Shown in pieces: positions 25,691-37,279 of a stretch of DNA of 64,000 bases (positions are counted from its first letter, which is position 1; every line of letters starts with the position of its first letter). The notes beneath the pieces were generated by a model. It ran no database searches. It was not told where the DNA came from and saw nothing but the letters and a program-made list of their open reading frames with translations. Source of the stretch: Antedon mediterranea. Taxonomy: Eukaryota; Echinodermata; Crinoidea; Comatulida; Antedonidae. The stretch lies in contig NC_092675.1 of NCBI RefSeq assembly GCF_964355755.1, positions 7,658,312 through 7,722,311 on the forward strand, written 5' to 3'. The translations under genes were made by a program, and so were the position numbers.

Positions 25691-26482
25691 CTACTAAAAG
25701 CTTACGGTTGAGGGAAATTAAAGTCAGTGATGTAATTGAAGTAGTTGTAGTTTAAATAGTAAAGTTAATCTGCAAGTACTGTAGCATTGTTACATAAAAA
25801 ACGCATTTCTGCTGCAACTTTCTTCCCAAATAGTCCATGTTTTGTAGCCCAAAAATATTAAGGGATATGTGGTTTATCAAGCAATCAAAGGTAGCTGGTT
25901 ATTGGAATTTTCCAAAAATGTGTAATTCATATATTACTAATTAAAAGTATGTATTGCTTCGCATCAAGCTACGCTAGGTTAAGCCTACTTCTTTATTAGA
26001 TTGTACAAACATTTTTTGGCCAAGAAACTGGAGTTGATTCACATATTTTTCTGCATTTATTCTACTGTAGGTGAAATTTGACTCGAACAAACTTTAGCTA
26101 GTTGAGTTCTTGCAAAAATTACATCTACGCACAGCATGATACTACTTAATTGAAAATTTTATTGGCTTGCAAAGGATATTAACTTTCAAATGAGGCATGA
26201 CAAAATAAATATAAGATTTGCATCCATAGGGCCTGTTTCTGCATTATGCAGAATAACCATTCATTTGAGAATAGATTAAAATAAAATTGATATACATACT
26301 ACTTACTTACATGTACTTTTGGTATATTATTTGTGCTCCAAAAAAAAATCCCAAAATATAATGTGCAGGTAGTGATCAAATAGTATAGATGCTATGGTAT
26401 AGAACTAGAGTTCTACAGTTATTTTGTACTGCAACTAAAAAAGTTGCAGAGCAAAAAAATTAGTTAAATGATGTTGCAACGA
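25691..26482. other. Gene-free spacer between the 33-bp array and the 26483 transposon
   Basis: AT-rich intron DNA with no feature I can support. Confidence 0.6.
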
Positions 26483-29240
26483 TAGTCCAGTCAATCTAGC
26501 AAATATAAGGGGGTGACCCACCACTAATTGCAAAAGAATTTATTTCACTGCAGTGCATTTCAGCATGGCTCCCTAATCAACATACTAAAAGTCCCCAAAA
26601 ATCTAAGCATGGGAAATTTGCTAATTTGCATAATATGCAAATTAGCTTCCGCCATTAGAAAAAAATCAAAATATTGCCATAACTTTGGATTGGACTGTCC
26701 AATTGAAACAAATTAAGTGTTCAAAGGTATGTTGTCATGGTCAGTGAACAAGATAAACATACTTTTAAATTAATTATTTGATTCTAATTTGCATAATATG
26801 CAAATTAGTTATTGAAATTGTGTAAAACAGATCAGAATTATGCTAAAACTTTAGTTTGGATGGTCTGATTTAAACAATTAAATGTTCAGAAGTATTAATG
26901 ACCAATTACCATGATAGCCATACTTTTATTTCAATTCAGTATAATGCATATAATTTACATAATATGCAAATTAGCTCATAAATAGAAGTACCTTTATTCT
27001 GGGTATAAACATTAGACTGGAAGCACCTAACTAAATAAGCAAGTACCGGTAAGGTTTTGGCAGAAAATATAAATGAACTAGAAGTCATATATCAGAAAGT
27101 CAGCAAAAGTATTCATAATATATAAACAAGACAGTCATACCCTTAATCAAATTACAGTTTATGAATATTTACAAAATATGCAAATTACCAATAGACTGGA
27201 TACACAAATACACAACAAACAAGTGGGGTTTTCCTGAATACATGAACCATATAAAAAAGTCATCACATCTATGTGTGAATATTGTACATCATGAATTTCA
27301 GGTTTTACCATACACTGCATCCAGATTGTTAGGAATCAGTTATAAAAATCATTTTGGAACATTTCATAGAATGATGGGACTCATTGCCACTTTTACACCA
27401 GAAAAATGTCTACATAAACCTGTACCTAGAATGTCAGTTACAACATCATCAAAGTAGGCAGGATTAACATCAAAACTTTCAAATCCCAGCACACAGGACT
27501 TCAATCAATGGAAGTGTATGATTCAACGTATCATGTTGATCTTCTGTGGGACGTGGTATTTGCTCTTCGCCCCAAAATGCCTGGGTGGTCAGGTCTAATG
27601 CAGGCCGTAAATCATGGTAATTATCCTGGAAAATCATTGATGCGATTCCTGCTCATGATAGATTTAAATCCATCTGACATGTCATGTATCTTCTCCACAC
27701 TCTCGTATGTTTGTGAACAAGCTAAGGCATACAATGTCACACTCGTTATTACATTTGATCAACCACTTTGGTGGAAAGCCATGATGATCATCGAATCAGA
27801 GCCAGATTGCAGTTATCTGAAGTCTATTGTCCTGAGACTAGAGGGCTTACATATGGAAATGAGCTTCTTGGGCTGCATTGGTTATATTATGGCAGGAAGT
27901 GGTCTACAAGTGATCCTTGAAGTAGCATATGCAGGAAATGCCGTCAAGCATATGCTGAGTGGAAAAGCAATCTCCAGAGCAGTCCGAGGACATCTCTTGG
28001 TTGATGCTGCCTTACATACCATATTACTAGCTAATGCATATAATCTTCCTATATCCCCTTTTCAACCTGATCAACTACAACACAATCGAGACACAGAAAC
28101 AACCTGTGAGAACGATCAAACAACAGAACATTCAGAAGAAATGGAAATAGAAGTTGATGCTGAAACACACGGCCAGATCAAGATTTGCTCGAAGCCAGTA
28201 AGATTTTGGATAATCTAATAAATGATCCCGACGCTCATATTGACCTTTCCTCTTCAGATGTCCTTACAAGAATTACTCATAGATTGAAAGACGAGCGGAA
28301 CTTACTTAGTGATAAAAGGACTGCCCAACTCTGGTTGCAATATTTGGACATGGTTGCTGTTTTTAAAAAATTCATAAAAGCTGAACGTGGGAATTGGACT
28401 TTACATCTTTCAGCAGTAAAGGATATGTTACCTTTTTCTGCTGCGGCTGGGCATAACCTGTACACAAAATCTGCGTATCTGTACTTGCAAAAAATGTACC
28501 AACTCGAAAAGACTCACCCCAATGTCTACACCAACTTCATAAATGGTTTTCATGTGATTAGAAGAAGTGATCGGTACTGGGCAGGACTATCTACCGATCT
28601 TATTATTGAGCAAGTCCTAATGAGAAGTGTCAAAACAAGTGGTGGGTTAACGAGAGGTAGAGGCATGACAGAAGTTCATCGGTTGACCTGGGTACTGGGA
28701 ATGCCTTCTTGTGCCGAGGTAAACTTTGCAATGCAAGAGCTCACCAGTGTTAACTACAACACTAGGGAGCAACACAAAGACACATCACAATCTCGTCAAA
28801 AGAGACACAGAAGATACTTAAAACTAATCGAAGCATTCAAGGAGTGGGGTCCATTTGGTAGTGAGTCATCACTGCGTAGCATAGTAAGTGGTGTTGCTGC
28901 TACTGACAATGTAAATGTGGGCCAGTGTATACTTGAATCGATGGTTGGAAAGAACATTGATGAGTTCTCTTTCCAAAGAAAAAAAACAAGCAGTCACACT
29001 TGGATCCAAAACAGCTGTTGTCATTTGCGGAGATCCAGTCCAAGTTGATCCACAATTACTCTTTCAGCGATTAAGTGTTATCGCAACACGTGAAGAGGTG
29101 GGAGATCCCGCAAATTTATTTAAATATGAATTTTGCAGTCATCCAACTGCATTATTCGATAATGTTGGGCTTCCAAGGGAGGCAAATAAGGCGACACTAG
29201 CCGATGCCCTTTGGGAGATTGTAAAGCAGGATCAGACAGA

Positions 29241-29259
29241 CCCCCCCCCCCCCCCCCCC
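29241..29259. repeat. C19 homopolymer inside the transposase pseudogene
   Basis: This run of 19 C interrupts the coding frame: the protein is readable in one frame before it and in another after it. Slippage during replication, or a sequencing/assembly length error, could both explain this. Confidence 0.85.
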
Positions 29260-30289
29260 TTAATGATCCACATTATGTGCTTGATTGTGGTGCCCTCTTG
29301 CAACGTTTATCATGGTCAAGAGGTCAAACATTTGACACTATTTGTCATAAATATGTATCATATGTGACAAGTCGGTATGGAATTCCAACTATTGTATTTG
29401 ATGGTTATGAAGATGGACCTGCAATCAAAGATGCTACACACTGCAGACGTACAGGCAGTTCCAAGGGACCAAATTTTTTGTTTACAGGAGAGACTTTGCT
29501 AATTAAGAAGAAAAATGAATTTCTGACCAACAAAGTAAACAAGCAACGATTTCTTCATTTGCTGAGTTTACATCTTGAAAAGGCAGGTTATACAACAATT
29601 CATGCCAAAGGAGATGCAGATATCCTAATTGTCAAGACAGCAGTTGAGTCAGCAAGGGAGTTCTTGTTGGTGACGATCTGATTTGCTAATCCTGCTTTGC
29701 TATCATGGAGATACAATTGAGAAGGACCTCTTTTATACCAGAAATAAAGACCAACACCAAAAAGCACAAGGTATGGAACATACAGAAAACAGTGATGATC
29801 TTGGGGAATAAATTATGTTCCAGACTTTTCTTTGTGCATGCTTTACTTGGATGCGACACAACGTCGAGAGTATTTGGTATAGATCGGAAATGTAGCACTG
29901 AAGCAAGTCCAGAACAGTGTTGATTTCCAGCAATTTTCTGACCTGGTTACTAAAGAGGGTGCGACAAAGAAAGATATAATTGCAGCAGGAGAAGACTCTC
30001 TGATTCATCTCTATAAGGGCAAGTATGGTGAAAGTATATACGTTCTACGGTACAAGCGATTCTGTGAGAAGGTGGCAAAGAGTAGCACATGTGTTGAACC
30101 ACAGACATTGCCTTTGTAATCTGCAGCTACACAATACCATAGTCTGCGAGTATATTTTCAGATACAAACATGGAAAGAAACTGCTGCACAAATGAAAGCA
30201 GAAGAATTGAGATGGAAGGTAACTAATGGACAACTGCTGCCACACACATCTCCCGGCTGCACCTGAAAAGTTGATCAAGATAAATCAGA

Positions 30290-30436
30290 TGTAACTGCAA
30301 AACTGGTTGCAGTACTAGCAGATGCACTTGTAAACTATATTCAATTAGTTGTACATGGATATGTGGGGTGTGCAAAGGTTCCAGTTGCACAAACTCTTCT
30401 TCAGTAGATATAGATGATCTCAGTGATAATGATTGA
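30290..30436 (+). pseudogene. Cysteine-rich C-terminal finger of the 26483 element
   Basis: In the frame starting TGT at 30290 the translation opens CNCKTGCSTSRCTCK and continues with CTWICGVCKGSSC, then an acidic end (DIDDLSDND) and TGA at 30434-30436. The spacing is CxC-x3-C-x4-CxC-x6-C-x3-C-x2-C-x4-C, nine cysteines, resembling a CXC-type zinc finger. This piece is short and lies in a different frame from the nearby longer pieces, so it is easily missed. Confidence 0.75.
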
Positions 30437-31185
30437 TATGCTTTACAACATTTGAAATTCCAGAATCATAAAGTGCTTTATTTATTCCCGATTATTTTTA
30501 AACAGGTAAAATCAAGAACAATATTACAGTTTAGATGATCCGAATTTGCCTGAATTATATGCAAATTTGATTTAAATTTTAAAATCAAGGTGGTTCTTTA
30601 GACATTGTTTTATTGAATCCAAATTTAAGATTCTCGTTGCGTGATTACTGTATGAAGGAGCTAATTACAAATTATACATAATCCTATTAATGTTATTAAT
30701 ATGCATATTTTCATTTCGAAAATTCACTATTAAAACAAAAATACGACATTTGGAATGTTAATTTTGAATAATATGCAAATTTATTCTAATTTATTCCTAA
30801 AGCGTGTTTAATCTTTCTATTGACCATGAAAATGTGAGTTTTACTGCTTAGTTTGATTGAATTGCAGCATTTTATGCACATTTATAAAGAAAATAGATTA
30901 ATTCATCATGAAAAAAGGCTAATTTGCATATTATGCAAATTAGACAAATTTCCCATGTTGGGATTTTGGGGGACTTTTAGTATAGTGTTTAGGGGACCAT
31001 ACTAAAATGTATTGTAGTAAAAAAAATTCTTTTGCAATTAGTGGTGGGTGAAGGTACTATTTTGACTGGACTACGACCAATTGTAACAGTTACTTAGAGA
31101 AGCCATTATACCAGGTTAAGCCAACAAAAATAGTACCTAAAAAACTTTTAAAAAAAATAGAAATCTACTAGAAAAAAAAACAATA

Positions 31186-31681
31186 GGGAGTTTTCGCAAC
31201 CTTACGATAACGAAAACGGATACGTCACACATTTGTGAAACTTTTGAGCTGATCCCTAATTTCATATTCGTAAAGCGTATTCGTGTTGACGAATATCACC
31301 AGTCATATTCGTAACTACAAAACGAGTATAGTTTTTGATCTATTTTGCACATTTTGCATTTGAATCAAGAATGATTCAGGATTATAATATAATTATGTAT
31401 TTAATGAAAGTAATTTACTAAAGTAATTTACTAAAATGCCAGGCCAATTTTGATAAATAGCAGTTTTTAAAGTCCTCACTCGCTTTGATGTTATGCTAGG
31501 CAGCCAACCACCAAGCAACATGTACATGCGCTTTGCTCAAATTTACCGCAGTCATATTTTGGACGGCGCCCTCAATATTTCGTTGCCATGCGAAACAGAT
31601 TTTTACTGGCTTACAAAAACGAATACCTGTGCGTGACGTATCCGTTTTCGTTATCGTATTCGTAAGATTGCGAAACCTCTC
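31186..31681. mobile_element. MITE with TA target duplication
   Basis: Inverted termini of about 45 bp run GGGAGTTTTCGCAACCTTAC... at the left and, inverted, GAGAGGTTTCGCAATCTTAC... at the right. Inner matches include ACGAAAACGGATACGTCAC. TA flanks both ends (31184-31185 and 31682-31683), suggesting a Tc1/mariner-type non-autonomous element, 496 bp. It lies 110 bp past the 26483 transposon. Confidence 0.75.
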
Positions 31682-32283
31682 TATTATCATAGTTCTTTCT
31701 TCTATGGATGTCATGTATGTATTCAAACCTCAATGTGATAATAATAATTGCACTGAAAGATGAAATATGCAATACATTTTGAACGCAAAGAAATTTACAG
31801 TCAAATGAGTATACATGTTTAAAGTGGAGGTCAGACTTATAGTTTGCAATCAATACATACTTGTGCAAAAAAAACAGCCAATACATTGGAAGATTAAGAA
31901 TAAATCAAATATATGTAACTGATGTTGATTGGCTAGGGAAACAAACTGCACAGTAATAATTTTTCAATGTAAATTTTTATAATTTTTTTACATTTTGGTT
32001 GGGATCATCTTTTTTCACATGTGTTTACTTAAAAATCATAGTGGACGCTATTGATTTCTTCTTTTTTCTGTGTGTTTTTTGTTAATTCCATTTCTTTTAT
32101 GGTAGTTTAATTGTCAAAAAGCAATAAATATTTTACATTTTCAGTTCACATTGCAATTTATTATATGTATTTTTTAAACTAACTGAAATTCATCAAATCC
32201 ATCTACAGTACAAGGTGGTAATCTTCACAAAACTCTAGTACTGTACATGTTTTAAAGATTGTTTTTAGTACAGTAGCTCTTTA

Positions 32284-32444
32284 AGCCGATTTTCCACTAG
32301 GCGAAAATTTGTTCGCGCGAATCGAAGGCGTCAGCTAATACGCATGCGTAGAGAAGAATTTGGAAGACGTAAACATGAATACACATGCGTACAAGCTGGC
32401 GCGTTCGATTCGCGCAAACAAATTCGCCTAGTGGAAAATAGGCT
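32284..32444. mobile_element. MITE with TTA target duplication (PIF/Harbinger-like)
   Basis: The inverted arms of about 65 bp begin AGCCGATTTTCCACTAGGCG on the left and, inverted, AGCCTATTTTCCACTAGGCG on the right. Inner matches include GCGCGAATCGAA and ACGCATG. TTA flanks both ends (32281-32283, 32445-32447), as is typical of PIF/Harbinger. The 161-bp element can form a nearly complete hairpin. Confidence 0.8.
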
Positions 32445-34866
32445 TTACAGTTGATGTATTTTATAGCACCCTCTCTTGTTTGTCTATCCTTTTATAAATT
32501 CTCCAGATAACTACACTTTATTCTAATTTGGGACCTCCGAAGTTAGAACAGTAGTTTATAAGAGAATTTGAACAGAAACAAATTAAATGGAATTAAAAGT
32601 TTAATATTTCAATTACTACAAATAATTATTTAAGTTTGAATGAATACTGCACTGTATTAGGCATACAATAAAATAATATTTACGGTAACCTTTTTAATGA
32701 ATAAATTACATTTATTATATTGACAATATATTAATTTTTTTTTTCCCTAATCATGTCATACATGCTTTTTCCAATCTATGTAAAAAGAGAGTTTCAAAGC
32801 CAGTTCATTCATCTTGAATATTTTTCCTAACCCGTAGGATGATCACTGACTATTCAAGTAAATCTAAACAAAGCATTCATTATGGGTTTTATACAAGAAA
32901 TGCCAAAACTAATAAAGCACAAATTGCAAGGACAATCCACAGAAAGATAATGCCAATTCAATCCATCTTTGACAAATATTTAGAGAGATATAATATGGAT
33001 CTGGGTAATATAGCAATTCCACAAATTGATTTGGATTTTGTTTTCTTTTAGTACAACAGCAAGGAACAAAGTGAACAGCATAGCTAACCATAGTTGTTAA
33101 TGTTAATATTATACAGCATACAAATAGTACTAAATATAATAGCAATATATTAAATATGAAACTTGGCCTATTATATGGATTTGGGTATCTAGTTTTTTTG
33201 TTTTTTTTTAGTTATTTTTACTTGTTAATTTACTATAGTCTGTATAGTCTTCAGCAATAATTAATCACAATAAATTCAGAATTTAATCAGCAAGAAATAT
33301 AAATTTTGATTCTACAGTGATAAAAACCAATTCCAATTAGGTTTTACTGATGTTTTATTATAATTAAAAAAGAAATTACTTTTAAGATCACGAAAATGTA
33401 AGAGATATAACTTTTAAAATATTAATTAATTTTACAATTATATTCGACTTATAATTATATTTTAATATTGTAAAATTATGTAGGCATGTAAACGTTTCCA
33501 AATGAAATTTATTATTAAAACAATATGAATATTAATATATAAAGAAACAATAAAGTATTCATTATGGAATTTTCTAATAATACTAACACCTAATATAATA
33601 TTTTATACATAAACATTAATAGCCAACATGGAGTCTAGAGTACGTTATATTCAGGGATGTTACAAACCAGGTCATTCATTTTAAGAGTTCATTTCTCAAC
33701 TTAAACATATATATGATCAATTTGCTTTAATATACAAGACTCATTTACATGTTCCAACGAGCACATTGAATATGGCAAGGCTGACGAGACGAGAAAAATT
33801 CTTTAAAAATGGGACAGCACATTCCAATTACGAACGCTAGTTGCATTAATTCTCCATTCCTAACACGATACTCCAGAATATCATTAGAAACATGGCAAAT
33901 AAGTGGAAGAATGAAAATCATATTTAGAATTCCCCATAGGCATGTTATTAAATATGAATAAAAAAATATAGCATTATTCTTATCATACAATACAATAAAT
34001 AAAGTTCAAACAATAAAGTAGTTCACATAAACACATTCTCTTAGAATTTTTTACAAAACAACAGAAAATGTGTAATTATAGAATAAATACATTAAGATAT
34101 TCTGCAAATAATAAAGAATAAAAAGTTAATCCTTCGATTAAAACTAGAAAATTAAATATTCAACTGTTAATATTAGTCAATAACTCCAAAAATGAACAAT
34201 TAAAGTTTGCAAAAAAACAAGAGTGAAGGGATAATAGCTATTGGGTAGGGTACTCAACAGGCAGTCTGCAGACCACAGTAGCATTACTGCTACAAACAAC
34301 AATTTAAACATTTTCCATGAAGCAAAGAACAAATGTTTTTTTAACACTACGGCCAAGAAACCCCACTAATAATTTAACGGTAAGTGGAATGGAAAGGCGC
34401 ATAACTTGATCTGTATCTATCCTGAGCGGGTTTTCCGCTTAACCGCCTGTCTGCTCCGCATTTTGTGTAAATTGTTATAAGGTTTTCATTCTATATTTTT
34501 GTTTTCTGCTTACCGATTTCACTTTTCTGTTTGTTACGGTCTTTGGCCTATAAGGAGAAATTTTGTTGGGTCCCAAAGGTGTTTTACTGTAAAAATATAA
34601 TATACCCTATAAAATGACTTGATTACTGTATTTTGGTTTTTCTTTAAACCCCCTGTACTACACCTAGACAGTTAAGACCACACTAGAAAAATTGAAAATC
34701 TTCCACTTCCTCAATTAAAACAATGTATGAGGCCAAAGAAGAATCATCATATGCTCTTTAAGGCATCCTGTAATTGGCGATATATAAAAAAATTGTGCCT
34801 GTATGTTCATTCTGTACTCATACAAATGTATAATTCATACTGCGAGCAGTGAAATAAACACCATCA

Positions 34867-34982
34867 TGTTAGGATTCAATATTTCGACATTAATTATGTC
34901 ATTATTAGGAATGAATTCGTTTTAATGTCATCATCAGGAATTTGTTGATGATGACATAATGTTGAAATATTGAATCCTAACA
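34867..34982. repeat. Imperfect hairpin, about 40-bp arms
   Basis: TGTTAGGATTCAATATTTCG at the left is inverted as GAAATATTGAATCCTAACA at the right. Inner ATGTCATCATCAGGAAT matches its inverse as well. It is probably a small MITE, but no target duplication could be fixed. Confidence 0.6.
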
Positions 34983-35619
34983 CAAAATGTATTTAATTGC
35001 TTGGAGTGTATGCTTCATACATAACATTAAAGTGCTTTAAAACATGTTTACCATAGTATGAACACATTATATGTGTAATCATTTCTGTATCTTTTGGTTT
35101 GGTGATACTTCTGGACTATCATGGTAACTCTATGTCCACATTGATAAAGTTTTGGCATGCGCATTAGCGTATGACGCTGATAGCATGGTCAACGTATAAA
35201 CTGCAGCAAAAAAGAAGAGAGGGTGTTCAAACACAAGGCAACACTTATCGTTATGATGACATTTCAGGACACTTCTTGTTACTAATTACAGGATATATTC
35301 TGATTGGATAGAAAGCTAAATTAGTACGTCTTATACTAAAACGGTACGGTACAGGGTCTTACGTTAAAACACTACTGTACAGATACAATTTTTCAGTGTC
35401 ATCATAAGCTAAAACAATGTAACTCCAGCCATGTGAACAGGGCCTATAAGGCTAGAAATTTGTGGCCAATGATTTATTTTATTAATTTTTTTTAATTTTA
35501 TGTCTTAATAGGCAATGTGGAAATAATGTGGATTACCAATAGTGAATTTATCACTGTCCTATCAGATATGTGGTAATCCCCTGATACAGGGCCTATTTTG
35601 TGAACCAGTTCACTAGGTA

Positions 35620-35845
35620 TAACCCTCTACTCCTTTCGAATAATGAACTGGGTTCTTTAAAGTGCACACAGGTTACTGTGTACACTGAACCTACGGTTTA
35701 TAGTCCTTATCCGAGAAGACTTGTTCCACCACCAGAACTAGGAGCGAGTCGGCTTAAACCCTTGCCGATATTGTTGGCACTTAGGTACGGTAAATGGCAC
35801 CCCTGCCTTAACCGCTCGGCTAATTTACTCGCTGATTTATGTGTA
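35620..35845 (-). mobile_element. tRNA-derived SINE, second copy, 3' truncated
   Basis: On the minus strand the A-box region TAGCCGAGCGGTTA (35823-35810) and B-box region GGGTTTAAGCCGACTC (35761-35746) precede a body that shares TTCTCGGATAAGGACTATAA and CACTTTAAAGAACC with the SINE at 7122. It has AGTAGAGGGTTA where the other copy has AGTAGGGGGTTA, then diverges and lacks the last ~100 bp and A-tail. Confidence 0.8.
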
Positions 35846-36625
35846 AGTAAGCAATTTACTATTGCCCCATTATGAATCCCAATTTTAAACATTCAAAGGA
35901 GTAAAGACAGAAAGGTAAACCAAGGTAATACAGATAAGTTAAAGTTGCAGAAGATGCTTTTGTTATTTGTGATCTTTTCAGCCCTATTCCAAACACTTAG
36001 ATATTTAGACACTTTAGATATTCTATCTTATTTATCACTGGAGAATCTTCTAATTACCAAGGTGATTACGGTACTAAATGTTACAATAGCAATTTTCCAT
36101 TAAAAAAAGGGTTTTAGACAGGCCAATTTGTATGCGTTCAGCAATTCGTATCTATACTGTACACATGATAAATTCAGGCCATTGCGAGATGGTATCAACA
36201 TTATTTATTAGCTTTGTTTCTGAATTCAAATCAACAATTTGCATCACTTGATCAGTCTTCTCTGAAGGAGATGATGATTATCTGTAGATGGATAGTTTGA
36301 TTGAATTTCTTGAGAGATTAGAAAGAAGTTCATGAAGAATCTCAAAGGACTTAATTAAGTGAAAATCAAATATCTAATTGATGAACCTTGAGTCCGACCT
36401 TAGACACACATCACTTGAAAAGTATCAATGAAATTAATCCAGATATAATCTGCAATGTTATATCATAACAATGGTAAAGATTGAAATCATGAAGCAAATT
36501 TATTCTTAATTTCTTTGATAAATGTGTATATAAAAGTTTATAAAGAAGAAAGTGTGAAGTTGGAAAGTAGGTTGCCTTGGACCGTCGCATTATAAAGCAA
36601 GCTGGTGTGATGTAAGAAAGTCTAT

Positions 36626-37279
36626 GACCCCATTTACACTTACGTTTGGGTCCAGGGCCGGTCCTGGGCCGGTTGCAAATATTTATCTTTTAGGCCGGCC
36701 CCAGAGCGTTTACACTAGCGACGCAGATTACTGGTCGTAAATAATTTTATCGGAAGTACCATTGCATGCTGGGATACAAAGTACAGTTTGTTTACATTTT
36801 TTCTCTCTCGATCGTCAATTCAACTCTCCGCGCGAACCGACTGTTTTATATTTATACTGTATTGTTGTTTTTTTGTCCCATTAAAAACAAAATGAACCCC
36901 ACTGTTTTATATATAATATGGCTGTATTTTATGTATATGCGAAACAAGCGGAGGAATACTTTATTGAAAGAAGATGTCTGAAAATAAATTTAACTATATA
37001 AATGATGAAGAAAACAAATTGTCGCCCGAAAAGGAGGAAGGTATGTACTGAAAATGTCAGATCGTCATAACAACAACCTCATAAAAAGGTCAAACGTTGT
37101 TCACGGTTCACTGCGTAAGCCGGCCCAAACGTAAAAGCCGCTCCTGAACCTACCTGGAGAGGTGGCCCAGATCTGCGTCCGGCCCAGGGCCGGCCTAACT
37201 TTTTGGAGTATTTACACTTATCAATTGCCGACCCAGGGCCGACCCAGGGCCGGCCTAAATCGTAAGTGTAAATGGGGTC
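36626..37279. mobile_element. GC-rich-ended MITE with 3-bp target duplication
   Basis: The inverted ends share GACCCCATTTACACTTACG, followed by purine/pyrimidine-patterned GGCCGGCCCTGGG blocks repeated several times. TAT flanks both sides (36623-36625 and 37280-37282). The 654-bp interior has no recognisable coding region. The GC-rich arms stand out sharply against the surrounding AT-rich intron. Confidence 0.8.

Larger units (their letters stand above)
27161..30436 (+). pseudogene. Broken transposase / XPG-like nuclease / Cys-rich finger gene of the 26483 element
   Basis: Successive plus-strand frames hold pieces of one protein of roughly 1,000 residues. 27161-27457 is an N-terminal piece. 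27508-28218 contains ITFDQPLWWKAM and RLEGLHMEMSFLGCIGY, then AVRGHLLVDAAL. 28185-29048 contains SAAAGHNLYTKSAYLYLQ and STDLIIEQVLMRSVKT. 28915-29681 holds the nuclease-like part with VLDCGALLQRL, VFDGYEDG and AKGDADILIVKTAVES. 29705-29923 contains HALLGCDTTSRVFGI, the conserved GCDTTS segment seen after XPG/FEN-type cores. It ends in a nine-cysteine tail and TGA at 30434. Frame changes near 27460, 28200, 28950-29040, 29245 (a 19-C run) and 29690-29900, and a stop near 30118, make it non-functional. Assigning D (TFDQP) and E (IIEQV) as transposase catalytic residues is inference. The family is widespread as uncharacterised proteins in cnidarians, fish and echinoderms. Confidence 0.8.
26483..31073 (+). 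mobile_element. Decayed DNA transposon, probably Academ superfamily
   Basis: This 4,591-bp element has inverted termini of about 160 bp. Left TAGTCCAGTCAATC matches the inverse of the right end (TTGACTGGACTA). Further in, CACCCACCACTAATTGCAAA-type, TACTAAAAGTCCCC and CATGGGAAATTTG blocks match in both arms. A 3-bp target duplication CGA flanks it (26480-26482 and 31074-31076). Palindromes around TTTGCATAATATGCAAA recur at 26621-26645, 26784-26808, 26951-26974 and 30919-30943, possibly as transposase-binding sites. It carries one broken plus-strand gene (27161-30436). Academ elements are described as having 3-4 bp duplications and a transposase linked to an XPG nuclease and a cysteine-rich finger, all of which fit here. 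The superfamily name is inference; the element boundaries are directly visible. Confidence 0.85.
32448..36625. other. Intron stretch with little recognisable content
   Basis: AT-rich DNA with an inverted-repeat hairpin (34867-34982) and one SINE (35620-35845). No gene is visible. Frames at 32839-33051 and 33745-33990 are short, low-complexity and without family motifs. Confidence 0.6.

Noticed and set aside
24456-25755. Overlapping open frames of up to 276 codons on both strands
   Set aside because: Artefacts of the 33-bp minisatellite.
36766-36981. A small plus-strand gene
   Set aside because: It lies wholly inside a MITE, with low-complexity hydrophobic translation and no recognisable motif.
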